This document shows positions 1 to 5,459 of a stretch of 5,459 bases of DNA, piece by piece. The DNA lies in NCBI GenBank assembly GCA_002329545.1, contig DCTJ01000099.1, positions 4,373 to 9,831 on the forward strand, read 5' to 3'. Numbering within the stretch: position 1 is the first letter of the stretch; the number at the start of each line of letters is the position of its first letter. Below the pieces are notes generated by a model, which ran no database searches, was not told where the DNA came from, and saw only the letters and a list, made by a program, of their open reading frames with translations. The translations under genes and the position numbers were made by a program. The DNA comes from Candidatus Omnitrophica bacterium UBA1443. Its GTDB lineage: Bacteria; Omnitrophota; Omnitrophia; Omnitrophales; Aquincolibacteriaceae.

Positions 1-8
1 CAGAATTT

Positions 9-1037
9 TCATCGGGGAAGTAATCCTTTCCGAAAAAGCGGATTGTCCATCCAGAGCGCCCGGAGCTGGGCTTTGTCGCTTTCCGAAAGAAAGGGGGCGG
101 AGACCGCGCCTTGATGATTCAGGGCCTGGGTTTTTGTTTTGGCGCCCGGGATGACGGAAGCAATCGCCGGAAATGACAGAACAAATTCCAGCGCCGCCTG
201 CGCCGCCCGTCCCGGATCCCCGGTCACCAGGGGATTTCCCAGAACATGACGGATGACCTGGATTTTTTGCCAGTCCCATTCCCTTTTTTCGGGAGACCAC
301 CGTCTCCGGTGATCCGTTTTCGGGAATTCATGACCGGGGGGATATTTCCCCGTCAGCAGACCACTCGCCAGCGGTTCGCGGGCGATCACCCCCACGTTCT
401 TTTTTTCCGATTCCGCGAAAACACGTTCCGCCATCCGTTGGTCGAGGACATTAAAAATAACTTGCAGACTCTCGACGCGCGGATCCTCCATCGCGGCAAG
501 CGCCTCTTCTTCACGGTGGACCGAGATTCCAATCGCCCTGATTTTCCCTTCCCGCTTCAGCGTTTCAAGCGTCGAAACGGGATCGCCGGAGCGGATTTGT
601 TCAAGGGTCGGATTATGCAATTGATAAAGGTCGATATGGTCCACTCCGAGACGATTTAAACTTTGTTCACAGGCGAACCGAAGATAGTCGCCATCGAAAT
701 TTTTCCGGTGGCCGGCAAAGTTGCGGGATTCCGAATCCGCGATCGCGCGACGCTGTTTCAGATCTTCCGGATAAAAGTCCCAACCAGCTTTGGTGGCAAT
801 CAAGACCTGGTCTCTGGGTTTGCCTTTCAGGAATTCAGCGAGGAGGGATTCACTATGCCCTTCACCGTAGGTGTCGGCCGTATCAAAAAAATTAACACCT
901 CCGGACCAGGCCGTCTCAAGCGCTTCGAGAGATTCGCGATCGTCGACTTTTCCGTAGGCATTACCGCCGATCGCCCAGCAGCCAAACCCGATTTCAGAAA
1001 CCTCAAGGCCTGTCTTGCCGAGCCGGCGCGTTCGCAT
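9..1037 (-). CDS. Aldo/keto reductase, NADP-dependent family
   Basis: A complete 342-residue protein of the aldo/keto reductase superfamily, cytosolic (beta/alpha)8-barrel enzymes that reduce aldehydes or ketones with NADPH. The N-terminus has the usual opening (RRLGKTGLEVSEIGFG, residues 4-19), which supports this ATG. The catalytic tetrad is visible: Asp52 and Tyr57 in FFDTADTYG, Lys83 in ATKAG, and His141 in LYQLHNP. The C-terminal cofactor-binding segment appears as SVIPGAKTKTQALNH (294-308). Length fits the family. It begins 35 bases after the thioredoxin stop with no terminator between, so the two are probably co-transcribed. The nearest Shine-Dalgarno match is GGAG at 1050-1053, about 12 bases from the ATG and rather distant, so initiation may be weak or coupled to the upstream gene. 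The substrate cannot be told from sequence. The family call is secure; any specific name would be a guess. Confidence 0.95.
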   Translation of the reverse strand: MRTRRLGKTGLEVSEIGFGCWAIGGNAYGKVDDRESLEALETAWSGGVNFFDTADTYGEGHSESLLAEFLKGKPRDQVLIATKAGWDFYPEDLKQRRAIADSESRNFAGHRKNFDGDYLRFACEQSLNRLGVDHIDLYQLHNPTLEQIRSGDPVSTLETLKREGKIRAIGISVHREEEALAAMEDPRVESLQVIFNVLDQRMAERVFAESEKKNVGVIAREPLASGLLTGKYPPGHEFPKTDHRRRWSPEKREWDWQKIQVIRHVLGNPLVTGDPGRAAQAALEFVLSFPAIASVIPGAKTKTQALNHQGAVSAPFLSESDKAQLRALWMDNPLFRKGLLPR

Positions 1038-1064
1038 GGAAGAGGTGGTCTCCGAATTTTCCCT

Positions 1065-1080
1065 TTCGCTTCTCAGCGAA
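1065..1080 (-). other. Short hairpin with GAGA loop at the trxA stop codon
   Basis: On the minus strand a perfect 6-bp stem (TTCGCT/AGCGAA) closes a GAGA loop, which fits the stable GNRA tetraloop class. The thioredoxin TGA stop lies at the stem-loop junction. It is followed by AGGGAAAATT and not by a T-run, so it does not look like an intrinsic terminator. It could be an mRNA stability or processing element between trxA and the aldo/keto reductase gene, or chance. Confidence 0.35.
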
Positions 1081-1399
1081 GAATTTCGTCGATCATCTTC
1101 TGGATTTTATCCTGGGACTGATACCCGACCAGTTGCTGGACGGGCTGACCGCCCTTGAAAAAGATAATCGTCGGAATCCCCTGGATCCCGTATTTTGACG
1201 GCGTGCCCGGATTCTCGTCGACGTTCATCTTGCCGACCGTGATTTTTCCCGCGTTCGCGGCGGCAATCTTTTCCACCACGGGACCCAGCATGCGGCAGGG
1301 ACCGCACCACTCGGCCCAAAAATCAACCAGGACGGGCTGGGCTGATTGAAGTACTTCGGTTTGAAAATTGGCATCCGTAAAAACTTTTTCCTGGCTCAT
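1073..1399 (-). CDS. trxA: Thioredoxin
   Basis: A complete 108-residue thioredoxin, a cytosolic dithiol-disulfide oxidoreductase normally reduced by thioredoxin reductase and used to reduce protein disulfides. The active site WCGPC places the redox cysteines at 32 and 35, the same numbers as in the E. coli protein. The buried Asp26 in VDFWAEW, the cis-proline Pro76 in GIPTIIFF, and Gly92 are all present. There is no signal peptide, so it is not a periplasmic variant. The frame is open back to a TTG at 1414, but the ATG at 1399 gives the canonical length and has a G-rich ribosome-binding site (GGGGGAA) just upstream, so I chose it. A strong promoter candidate and a 32-codon leader ORF lie upstream, and the aldo/keto reductase gene follows after 35 bases. 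Nothing in the protein is abnormal. Confidence 0.97.
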   Translation of the reverse strand: MSQEKVFTDANFQTEVLQSAQPVLVDFWAEWCGPCRMLGPVVEKIAAANAGKITVGKMNVDENPGTPSKYGIQGIPTIIFFKGGQPVQQLVGYQSQDKIQKMIDEILR

Positions 1400-1410
1400 A
1401 ATTCCCCCGT

Positions 1411-1509
1411 TCAAGACCGGATCCGTTCAAACCAGAGATCCGTCAATTGTTTTAAAGGATAATTCTGCGATTGTGACCTAACCGGGTGATTTGAAAACGC
1501 CACGGGCAT
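1411..1509 (-). CDS. Possible 32-residue leader ORF upstream of trxA
   Basis: A short ORF beginning MPVAFSNHPV and ending WFERIRS. It has a near-ideal ribosome-binding site: GGAGGT at 1518-1523, eight bases before the ATG. It lies about 50 bases downstream of the predicted transcription start. Its TGA ends 11 bases before the trxA ATG, and the trxA ribosome-binding site fills that gap, so translation of the two could be coupled. The peptide resembles no family I know and has no membrane segment or run of one amino acid that would suggest a classical attenuation peptide. It is the 3' part of a longer open frame that starts at a TTG at 1665 inside the preceding gene; I do not accept that extension. 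It may be a real leader peptide or a chance ORF. Confidence 0.3.
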   Translation of the reverse strand: MPVAFSNHPVRSQSQNYPLKQLTDLWFERIRS

Positions 1510-1565
1510 CTCCACTGACCTCCGGCGAAGCAAACCTGAGCGGCCCGATTTCGACTTGCGGCCGT

Positions 1566-1594
1566 AATATACAACGAAGCCGCTACCATGTCCA
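1566..1594 (-). promoter_or_regulatory. Sigma-70-type promoter for the trxA-reductase unit
   Basis: Reading the minus strand, TGGACA (1594-1589) is a five-of-six match to the -35 consensus and TATATT (1571-1566) a five-of-six match to the -10 consensus, separated by exactly 17 bases. Transcription would start near 1559, giving a leader of about 160 bases before the thioredoxin ATG that includes the 32-codon ORF. It lies downstream of the zinc-ribbon gene and in the right direction, so it would make trxA and the reductase independent of read-through from the pump. The sequence match is good for a bacterial housekeeping promoter; activity is inferred. Confidence 0.65.
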
Positions 1595-1633
1595 GAAATC
1601 GCCCCCCCAAAATCCCCGAACGCTTCGCGCCCG

Positions 1634-1876
1634 TTATTTTCCGAAAAAACTTTTGATCCGGACAAACAGTCCGCTTAGGAAACCAGCCTTTTGAAGAACC
1701 CGCGCGCCGCAGTAAAGGCAGTACATGTTGTCGGCAGACACTCGTTTTTTACAGGACGGACACATGACGGTTTCCGGCCCTAAAATTTCGTCTCTCGCCC
1801 ACTTTTCTTTCAAAACCCGTGGCGGTTCCTCTTCTTTCATTTCCCATTCTTTGGGTTCGTCATCTTCCTGAAACAT
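1634..1876 (-). CDS. Small zinc-ribbon protein of unknown function
   Basis: An 80-residue protein in three parts. Residues 1-30 are strongly acidic and probably unstructured (EDDEPKEWEMKEEE). Residues 39-56 form a zinc ribbon, CPSC (39-42) and CLYC (53-56) followed by Gly57, able to bind one zinc ion. Residues 64-80 are a hydrophobic-basic tail (GFLSGLFVRIKSFFGK) that could be an amphipathic, membrane- or nucleic-acid-contacting helix. The ATG has a well-placed ribosome-binding site (GGAG, eight bases upstream). It starts 68 bases after the pump stop, so it may share the pump transcript unless the inverted repeat in the gap ends it. CxxC zinc ribbons of this kind are often annotated as zinc-ribbon domain proteins without a known role. 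The four cysteines, start signal and codon pattern make it a credible gene; function is unknown. Confidence 0.8.
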   Translation of the reverse strand: MFQEDDEPKEWEMKEEEPPRVLKEKWARDEILGPETVMCPSCKKRVSADNMYCLYCGARVLQKAGFLSGLFVRIKSFFGK

Positions 1877-1898
1877 AGAACAGACTCCGTGGACACAA

Positions 1899-1917
1899 AC
1901 AGGTGACTGTCACCCGC
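1899..1917 (-). repeat. Inverted repeat between the pump and zinc-ribbon genes
   Basis: A perfect 13-base inverted repeat, GGTGAC-A-GTCACC on the minus strand (1902-1914), lengthens to about 8 bp around a CAG loop if G-T pairs are allowed (1899-1917). Only TTTG follows, so it would be a weak intrinsic terminator; the symmetry would also fit an operator for a dimeric regulator. A second palindrome, CCCGCGCGGG at 1913-1922, overlaps its edge. The symmetry is real; its role is undecided. Confidence 0.4.
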
Positions 1918-1944
1918 GCGGGATTCCTTGTCACGCCGTACACC

Positions 1945-4900
1945 TCACGCCTTATCCTCTTTTTTAGCCATCATATAGTAGAAGACCGGCACCGCGGTCC
2001 GGGAAAGGATCGTGGAAGCAATCTCCCCGGCCATCAACGCCACCGCGAGCCCCTGGAAGATCGGATCAAAAAGAATGACCGCCGCCCCGACCACCACCGC
2101 CGCCGCCGTAAGTAGCATCGGACGAAAGCGTTTCGCGCCCGCGTCAATCACCGCTTCTTCAAGCGGCATCCCCGCCTCCCGCTGGAGCTCGATAAAATCC
2201 ACCAGAATAATAGAATTACGCACGACAATTCCGGCCCCCGCGATCATGCCGATCATGGAAGTCGCCGTAAAAAAGACGCCGAACATCCAGTGCGCCGGAA
2301 GAATTCCGATCAGCGTGAGCGGGATCGGAAGCATGATAATCCAGGGCGTTTTAAACGACTGAAACCAGCCCACCACAAGCGCGTAGATCAGAAGCAGAAC
2401 GAACGCGAACGCGATCCCGAGATCCCGGAACACTTCGTAAGTAATCTGCCACTCCCCGTCCCATTTGAGGGTCCAGCGATCCGCGCTCGCGGGCTGACCG
2501 TTAAAAAGCTGGTCGATTTTTGTCTGCGATTCGTGGTTTTTGGGCGCCGGAATCTTCGCGATCTCTTTTTTAAGCTTCAGGATCGCGTACGCGGGACTTT
2601 CAAACTTGCCGGCCACGTCCGCGATCACGTAAGAAACACGCATCAGGTTTTTATGGTAGATCGCGAGGTCCTTCGTGTCCATTTCAAGATCCACCAGTTC
2701 GCGGACCGGAATCGGGTTGCCGTAGCGTGAAAGGAGCGTCATGTTAAGCGCGCTCTCAAGCGTCGCGCGTTTCTCTTTGGGGAGACGCAAAAGGATCTCG
2801 ACCGGCTCGTATTCTTCCGACAGGTGCGCGAGATCCACCGCTTTGCCGCCCAGCGCCATCGCGACGCTTTCGGAAATCTGCGCGACCGGGATACCATTCA
2901 GGGAAGCTTTCTCCGTATTAATCCGGAGACGCGCGAGCTTTTCGGGCGTCTGGACATAGGTGTCAATATCCGTCACGCCTTCGCTTGAAGCGAGAAGTTT
3001 TTCAATTTCTCTCGCGATTTCATTTTGTCCTTCCAGGGTCGGCCCGTAAATTTCAAGGACCAGGGTTGAGAGAACCGGCGGCCCGGGCGGGATCTCGGCG
3101 ATCTGCACATGTCCGCCGTGACCTGAAACAATTTCATGGATCTTCGGGCGGACGGCCTTCGCAATATCATGGCTTTGCCGCTTTCGGTCGCTCTTGGCGG
3201 CAAGATTGACCTGCAAGTCCGCCTGATGAGTTCTGGAGCGCAAAAAATAATGTCGCACGAGCCCGTTAAAGTTGTAAGGCGCCGCGCAACCGGCATAAAG
3301 CTGGATATCCTTCACTTCCGGAATCGTCGTCAGATACTCCGCGACCTCGGTAATCACCTGTTTCGTGGTTTCGATCGCCGTTCCGTCCGGCATGTTTAAA
3401 ATAACCTGAAATTCATTTTTATTGTCAAACGGGAGCATTTTCATCCGCACCAGCTTGAGCGGAACAAGCGCCATTGCCGCGACCAGAAGGCCGCCGAGGG
3501 CCCACAGAAACACATGCCGCACTGCCGCGTTCCGGATGAGCGGCCCCATGTAAAGGCGGTAAAGGCGGGTCAGAAAATCTTCTTTTTCGCCTTCATGATG
3601 CGCCTTGAGCTTCCCTTTCGCGAACGCCCGTCCGAGAATCTGGTGAGCCGCCCAAGGAGTCGTCACAAACGCGACGATCATCGAAAACATCATGGCCGCG
3701 CTCGCCCCTATGGGAATGGGACGCATGTAGGGCCCCATCAGCCCGCTCACGAACGCCATCGGAAGAATGGCCGCGATCACGGTGAGCGTGGCGAGGATCA
3801 GGGGACTCCGGACCTCATTCACGGCCTCGATCGTGATATCCAGAATGGACTTTCCCTTATTACCGGGAAGACGGAGATGACGCACGATGTTTTCAACGTC
3901 GACAATCGGATCATCCACCAGAATACCGATCGAAAAGATCAGCGCGAAAAGCGTGATCCGGTTCAGCGTAAATCCGAGAAAATAAAAAGCGGCGAGCGTG
4001 AGCGCGAGCGTCACCGGGATGGCGATCGCGATCACGCCAGCCTCGCGATAACCAAGCACCCAGGCGATCAGGAGGCTGACGCCGAATACCGCGATCGCCA
4101 TATGGAAAAGAAGTTCGTCCGATTTTTCTTTCGCCGTTTCACCGTAATCGCGCGTCACGGTCATCTCGATGTTTTTGGGGAAAACCGTTTCCGGAAGCTC
4201 CTTGATCGCGCGCAAAATTACTTCCGAAAGATGGGCGGCGTTCGCGCCCTTGCGTTTCGAAACCGCGAGCGTCACCGCTTCAAACGGCCCCTTGTCCTTT
4301 CTCGGACTCGCGGCCCCGAAAAAAATCTCCGTCGCCCGGTCTTCCTCATCCGGCCCGTCCACCACTTTCGCGATGTCCTTCAGGGTCACCACCGCGCCCG
4401 CGCTGACACCAGCCACGAGGTTCTCGAGATCCGCCTTCGTCCGAAAAAAAGAATTCGTTTCGACCTGTTCGATGGCCGGAACGCCTTCCACGTATCCGGC
4501 ATGCTGTTTCACGTTGGCGGAGCGGATGATCTGGGCGATCTCAAGCGGGTTTAGCAGACGCGCTTTCATTTTTTCTTCGTCAAAAAACACCTGGAACTGG
4601 CGCTTGCGCCCGCCCGTAATGTGAGTCTCCGAAACATCGGGAATCGCGTTCACGATGTTCTGGATATTCGCCACGGTCCTGCGTAGTTCAACCGGGTCCC
4701 GCCCCTTCGAGTGAAACGTCAGCGTGAGGATCGGCACATCGTCGATCGAACGCACCTTGATAAACGGCTGGGCCGCGCCCTGCGGCAGAAAATCAAGATT
4801 GGAATAAACCTTCGTGTAAAGCTTGATCAAACTTTTTTCCGGATCCTCACCCACCTTGAACCGGACGGTAATGAGCGCGCCTTCGGGTTCAATCGTGGAA

Positions 4901-5166
4901 TAAATATATTCAACCCCGGGAATCTCCCAGAGCTTCCGTTCGCCGAGCGTCACGATCCTCTGCTCAACCTCTTTTGAATCCGCGCCGGGATAGCGCGCGA
5001 AAATGTCGAACATCGGCACCGAGATCTGCGGCTCCTCCTCGCGCGGGAGATTGATCACCGCGAACACCCCGATCACAAGCGACGCCGCGATCAAGAGCGG
5101 CGTGATTTTCGACTTCGCGAAATAACTGACAATCCCGCCCAAAACGTCCGAATGATGCCTTGTCAT
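1945..5166 (-). CDS. RND efflux transporter permease (AcrB/HAE1-like)
   Basis: A complete 1073-residue inner-membrane RND pump, a proton-driven trimeric exporter. Length and the duplicated plan fit the family. TM1 is about 21-40, followed by the conserved PREEEPQISVP (41-51). TM2-6 lie about 354-506, TM7 about 552-571, and TM8-12 about 914-1066. Two large periplasmic porter/docking loops fall at about 42-350 and 572-912. The proton-relay residues include Asp418-Asp419 in TM4, Arg983 where AcrB has Lys940, and Arg1013 and Thr1020 matching AcrB Arg971 and Thr978. Asn at the next TM10 position and the lack of the glutamate of heavy-metal pumps favour the HAE1-like side over CusA/CzcA. The ATG has AAAGG eight bases upstream. 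No membrane-fusion or outer-membrane gene adjoins it here. The substrate is unknown. A single cysteine, Cys627, lies in the second periplasmic loop. Confidence 0.97.
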   Translation of the reverse strand: MTRHHSDVLGGIVSYFAKSKITPLLIAASLVIGVFAVINLPREEEPQISVPMFDIFARYPGADSKEVEQRIVTLGERKLWEIPGVEYIYSTIEPEGALITVRFKVGEDPEKSLIKLYTKVYSNLDFLPQGAAQPFIKVRSIDDVPILTLTFHSKGRDPVELRRTVANIQNIVNAIPDVSETHITGGRKRQFQVFFDEEKMKARLLNPLEIAQIIRSANVKQHAGYVEGVPAIEQVETNSFFRTKADLENLVAGVSAGAVVTLKDIAKVVDGPDEEDRATEIFFGAASPRKDKGPFEAVTLAVSKRKGANAAHLSEVILRAIKELPETVFPKNIEMTVTRDYGETAKEKSDELLFHMAIAVFGVSLLIAWVLGYREAGVIAIAIPVTLALTLAAFYFLGFTLNRITLFALIFSIGILVDDPIVDVENIVRHLRLPGNKGKSILDITIEAVNEVRSPLILATLTVIAAILPMAFVSGLMGPYMRPIPIGASAAMMFSMIVAFVTTPWAAHQILGRAFAKGKLKAHHEGEKEDFLTRLYRLYMGPLIRNAAVRHVFLWALGGLLVAAMALVPLKLVRMKMLPFDNKNEFQVILNMPDGTAIETTKQVITEVAEYLTTIPEVKDIQLYAGCAAPYNFNGLVRHYFLRSRTHQADLQVNLAAKSDRKRQSHDIAKAVRPKIHEIVSGHGGHVQIAEIPPGPPVLSTLVLEIYGPTLEGQNEIAREIEKLLASSEGVTDIDTYVQTPEKLARLRINTEKASLNGIPVAQISESVAMALGGKAVDLAHLSEEYEPVEILLRLPKEKRATLESALNMTLLSRYGNPIPVRELVDLEMDTKDLAIYHKNLMRVSYVIADVAGKFESPAYAILKLKKEIAKIPAPKNHESQTKIDQLFNGQPASADRWTLKWDGEWQITYEVFRDLGIAFAFVLLLIYALVVGWFQSFKTPWIIMLPIPLTLIGILPAHWMFGVFFTATSMIGMIAGAGIVVRNSIILVDFIELQREAGMPLEEAVIDAGAKRFRPMLLTAAAVVVGAAVILFDPIFQGLAVALMAGEIASTILSRTAVPVFYYMMAKKEDKA

Positions 5167-5170
5167 AAAA

Positions 5171-5296
5171 TCAACCTTTCTTACTAAAATTCCAGAGACA
5201 CGTTTTTGCTACCAACGGATCTAAAACCCTCTGGATCATAGACAAGATAACTCTTTCGAAAAAATACTCCGAGCGATCACTTATTTCCTTCTCCAA
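5171..5296 (-). CDS. Doubtful 41-residue ORF just upstream of the pump
   Basis: An open frame from a TTG codon at 5296 encodes 41 residues, including DRSEYFFERVILSM and ending NFSKKG, and stops 4 bases before the pump ATG. AAGGG lies six bases before the TTG, an acceptable ribosome-binding site. The peptide is amphipathic in appearance but matches no family I know. The region is AT-rich and also holds a promoter candidate that would start transcription inside this frame, so the two readings compete. It is offered as a possible leader ORF only. Confidence 0.2.
   Translation of the reverse strand: MEKEISDRSEYFFERVILSMIQRVLDPLVAKTCLWNFSKKG
5235..5263 (-). promoter_or_regulatory. Weak promoter candidate for the pump
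   Basis: On the minus strand TATGAT (5240-5235) matches the -10 consensus at five of six positions. The hexamer 17 bases upstream, TTTTTC (5263-5258), is a poor -35 match, so the box would need an activator or be non-functional. A start near 5228 would give a leader of about 60 bases before the pump ATG. No better pair was found by eye in this gap. Confidence 0.22.
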
Positions 5297-5329
5297 CTAT
5301 GACCCTTTTCCCTTCCCCCGATAAATATT

Positions 5330-5347
5330 TTGACCCTGACCGGTCAA
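5330..5347. repeat. Tandem TGACC half sites upstream of the pump
   Basis: Three adjacent hexamers on the plus strand, TTGACC (5330-5335), CTGACC (5336-5341) and GGTCAA (5342-5347), form two direct and one inverted copy. The last two make a perfect 10-base palindrome TGACCGGTCA (5337-5346). A further TTGACT follows at 5357. The block overlaps the stop codon of the upstream gene and lies about 165 bases before the pump ATG. It could be an operator for a dimeric regulator of the pump; no regulator gene is in the window to test this. Confidence 0.35.
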
Positions 5348-5459
5348 CACCGGACCTTGACTGACTTTAGGGGTTCCCGGAAGAATGACCGCCGTTCCAG
5401 TTCAAAATAGCACTTCGCGCAACACAGGACATCAGCGCCCGCGTCGTGCTGTTTTTCAA
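5344..5459 (-). CDS. C-terminal end of a probable DnaQ-like 3'-5' exonuclease (partial)
   Basis: An open frame enters from beyond the window edge and gives 37 residues before a TGA at 5344-5346. It opens EKQHDAGADVLCCAKCYFEL. The pattern His-Asp-Ala-Gly-Ala-Asp fits the HxAxxD third motif of DEDDh exonucleases (E. coli DnaQ has HGALLD), in which the His is the general base and the Asp binds metal. In that family the motif lies near the C-terminus and is followed by a helix of this type, as seen here. The first two motifs would lie outside the window, so the assignment rests on one motif. Codon pattern suits real coding sequence. If correct, it is a nucleic-acid-trimming enzyme unrelated in function to the pump downstream. 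There are four cysteines in 37 residues, of which only the first three are near the motif. Confidence 0.5.
   Translation of the reverse strand, partial: EKQHDAGADVLCCAKCYFELERRSFFREPLKSVKVRC

Noticed and set aside
246..1121. Plus-strand open frames of 137 and 152 codons opposite the aldo/keto reductase
   Set aside because: Antisense to a gene with an intact catalytic tetrad and without recognisable domains.
1602..1608. A seven-base C tract (G on the coding strand) as a possible phase-variation site
   Set aside because: It is upstream of the -35 box and outside any credible coding frame, and outside the promoter spacer, so a length change would have no obvious switching effect.
1411..1665. 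An 84-codon minus-strand frame extending the leader ORF upstream
   Set aside because: It starts at a TTG inside the zinc-ribbon gene without a good ribosome-binding site and runs through the promoter and a seven-G tract. Only its last 32 codons have a credible start.
1659..1673. A CGGAC/GTCCG hairpin followed at a distance by a T6 run, resembling a terminator
   Set aside because: It lies within the zinc-ribbon coding sequence and the T-run is nine bases from the stem, too far for an intrinsic terminator.
739..4098. Three copies of GCGATCGC (739-746, 4022-4029, 4091-4098), like the cyanobacterial HIP1 repeat
   Set aside because: All are inside genes; two lie in the pump, where Ala/Ile-rich membrane segments use GCG and ATC codons. 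Three copies in 5.4 kb do not establish HIP1 or a cyanobacterial origin.
3514..4554. A 346-codon plus-strand open frame opposite the RND gene
   Set aside because: It lies entirely antisense to well-supported pump sequence, its product is a low-complexity Arg/His/Asp/Gly-rich chain, and it shows no recognisable domain. It is a by-product of the codon bias of the pump.
5299..5364. A 21-codon plus-strand ORF starting MTLFPSPDKY in the gap upstream of the pump
   Set aside because: There is no ribosome-binding site and it runs into the antisense of the exonuclease tail; too short to support.

Overview
This 5.46 kb window carries a run of genes that all read on the minus strand, so the biological order is from high to low coordinates. 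A resistance-nodulation-division (RND) inner-membrane pump implies a Gram-negative, double-membraned bacterium. Base composition is moderately GC-rich in the genes and more AT-rich in the gap upstream of the pump. I see no marker that fixes the phylum, and no tRNA, rRNA, CRISPR array, insertion sequence or phage gene.

Layout in transcription order. (1) 5459-5344: the last 37 codons of a gene that enters from outside the window, probably a DnaQ-like (DEDDh) 3'-5' exonuclease judged from an HxAxxD motif. (2) 5343-5167: an AT-rich gap with tandem TGACC-type half sites, a weak promoter candidate and a possible 41-codon ORF ending 4 bases before the next gene. (3) 5166-1945: a complete 1073-residue RND efflux permease, the dominant gene. 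(4) 1944-1877: a 68-base gap with a perfect GGTGAC/GTCACC inverted repeat. (5) 1876-1634: an 80-residue zinc-ribbon protein of unknown function. (6) 1633-1400: a gap with a good sigma-70-type promoter (TGGACA, 17 bases, TATATT) and a 32-codon leader ORF with its own Shine-Dalgarno sequence. (7) 1399-1073: a canonical thioredoxin. (8) 1037-9: an aldo/keto reductase, 35 bases after thioredoxin and probably co-transcribed with it.

Functionally there appear to be two units: a pump (possibly with the zinc-ribbon protein downstream) and a redox pair (thioredoxin plus an NADPH-dependent aldo/keto reductase) with its own promoter. The pump has no membrane-fusion or outer-membrane partner next to it in this window, which is unusual for the family. 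I found no clear evidence of a wholly new system. The points most worth checking are the leader ORF before trxA, the variant proton-relay residues of the pump, and the small zinc-ribbon protein.
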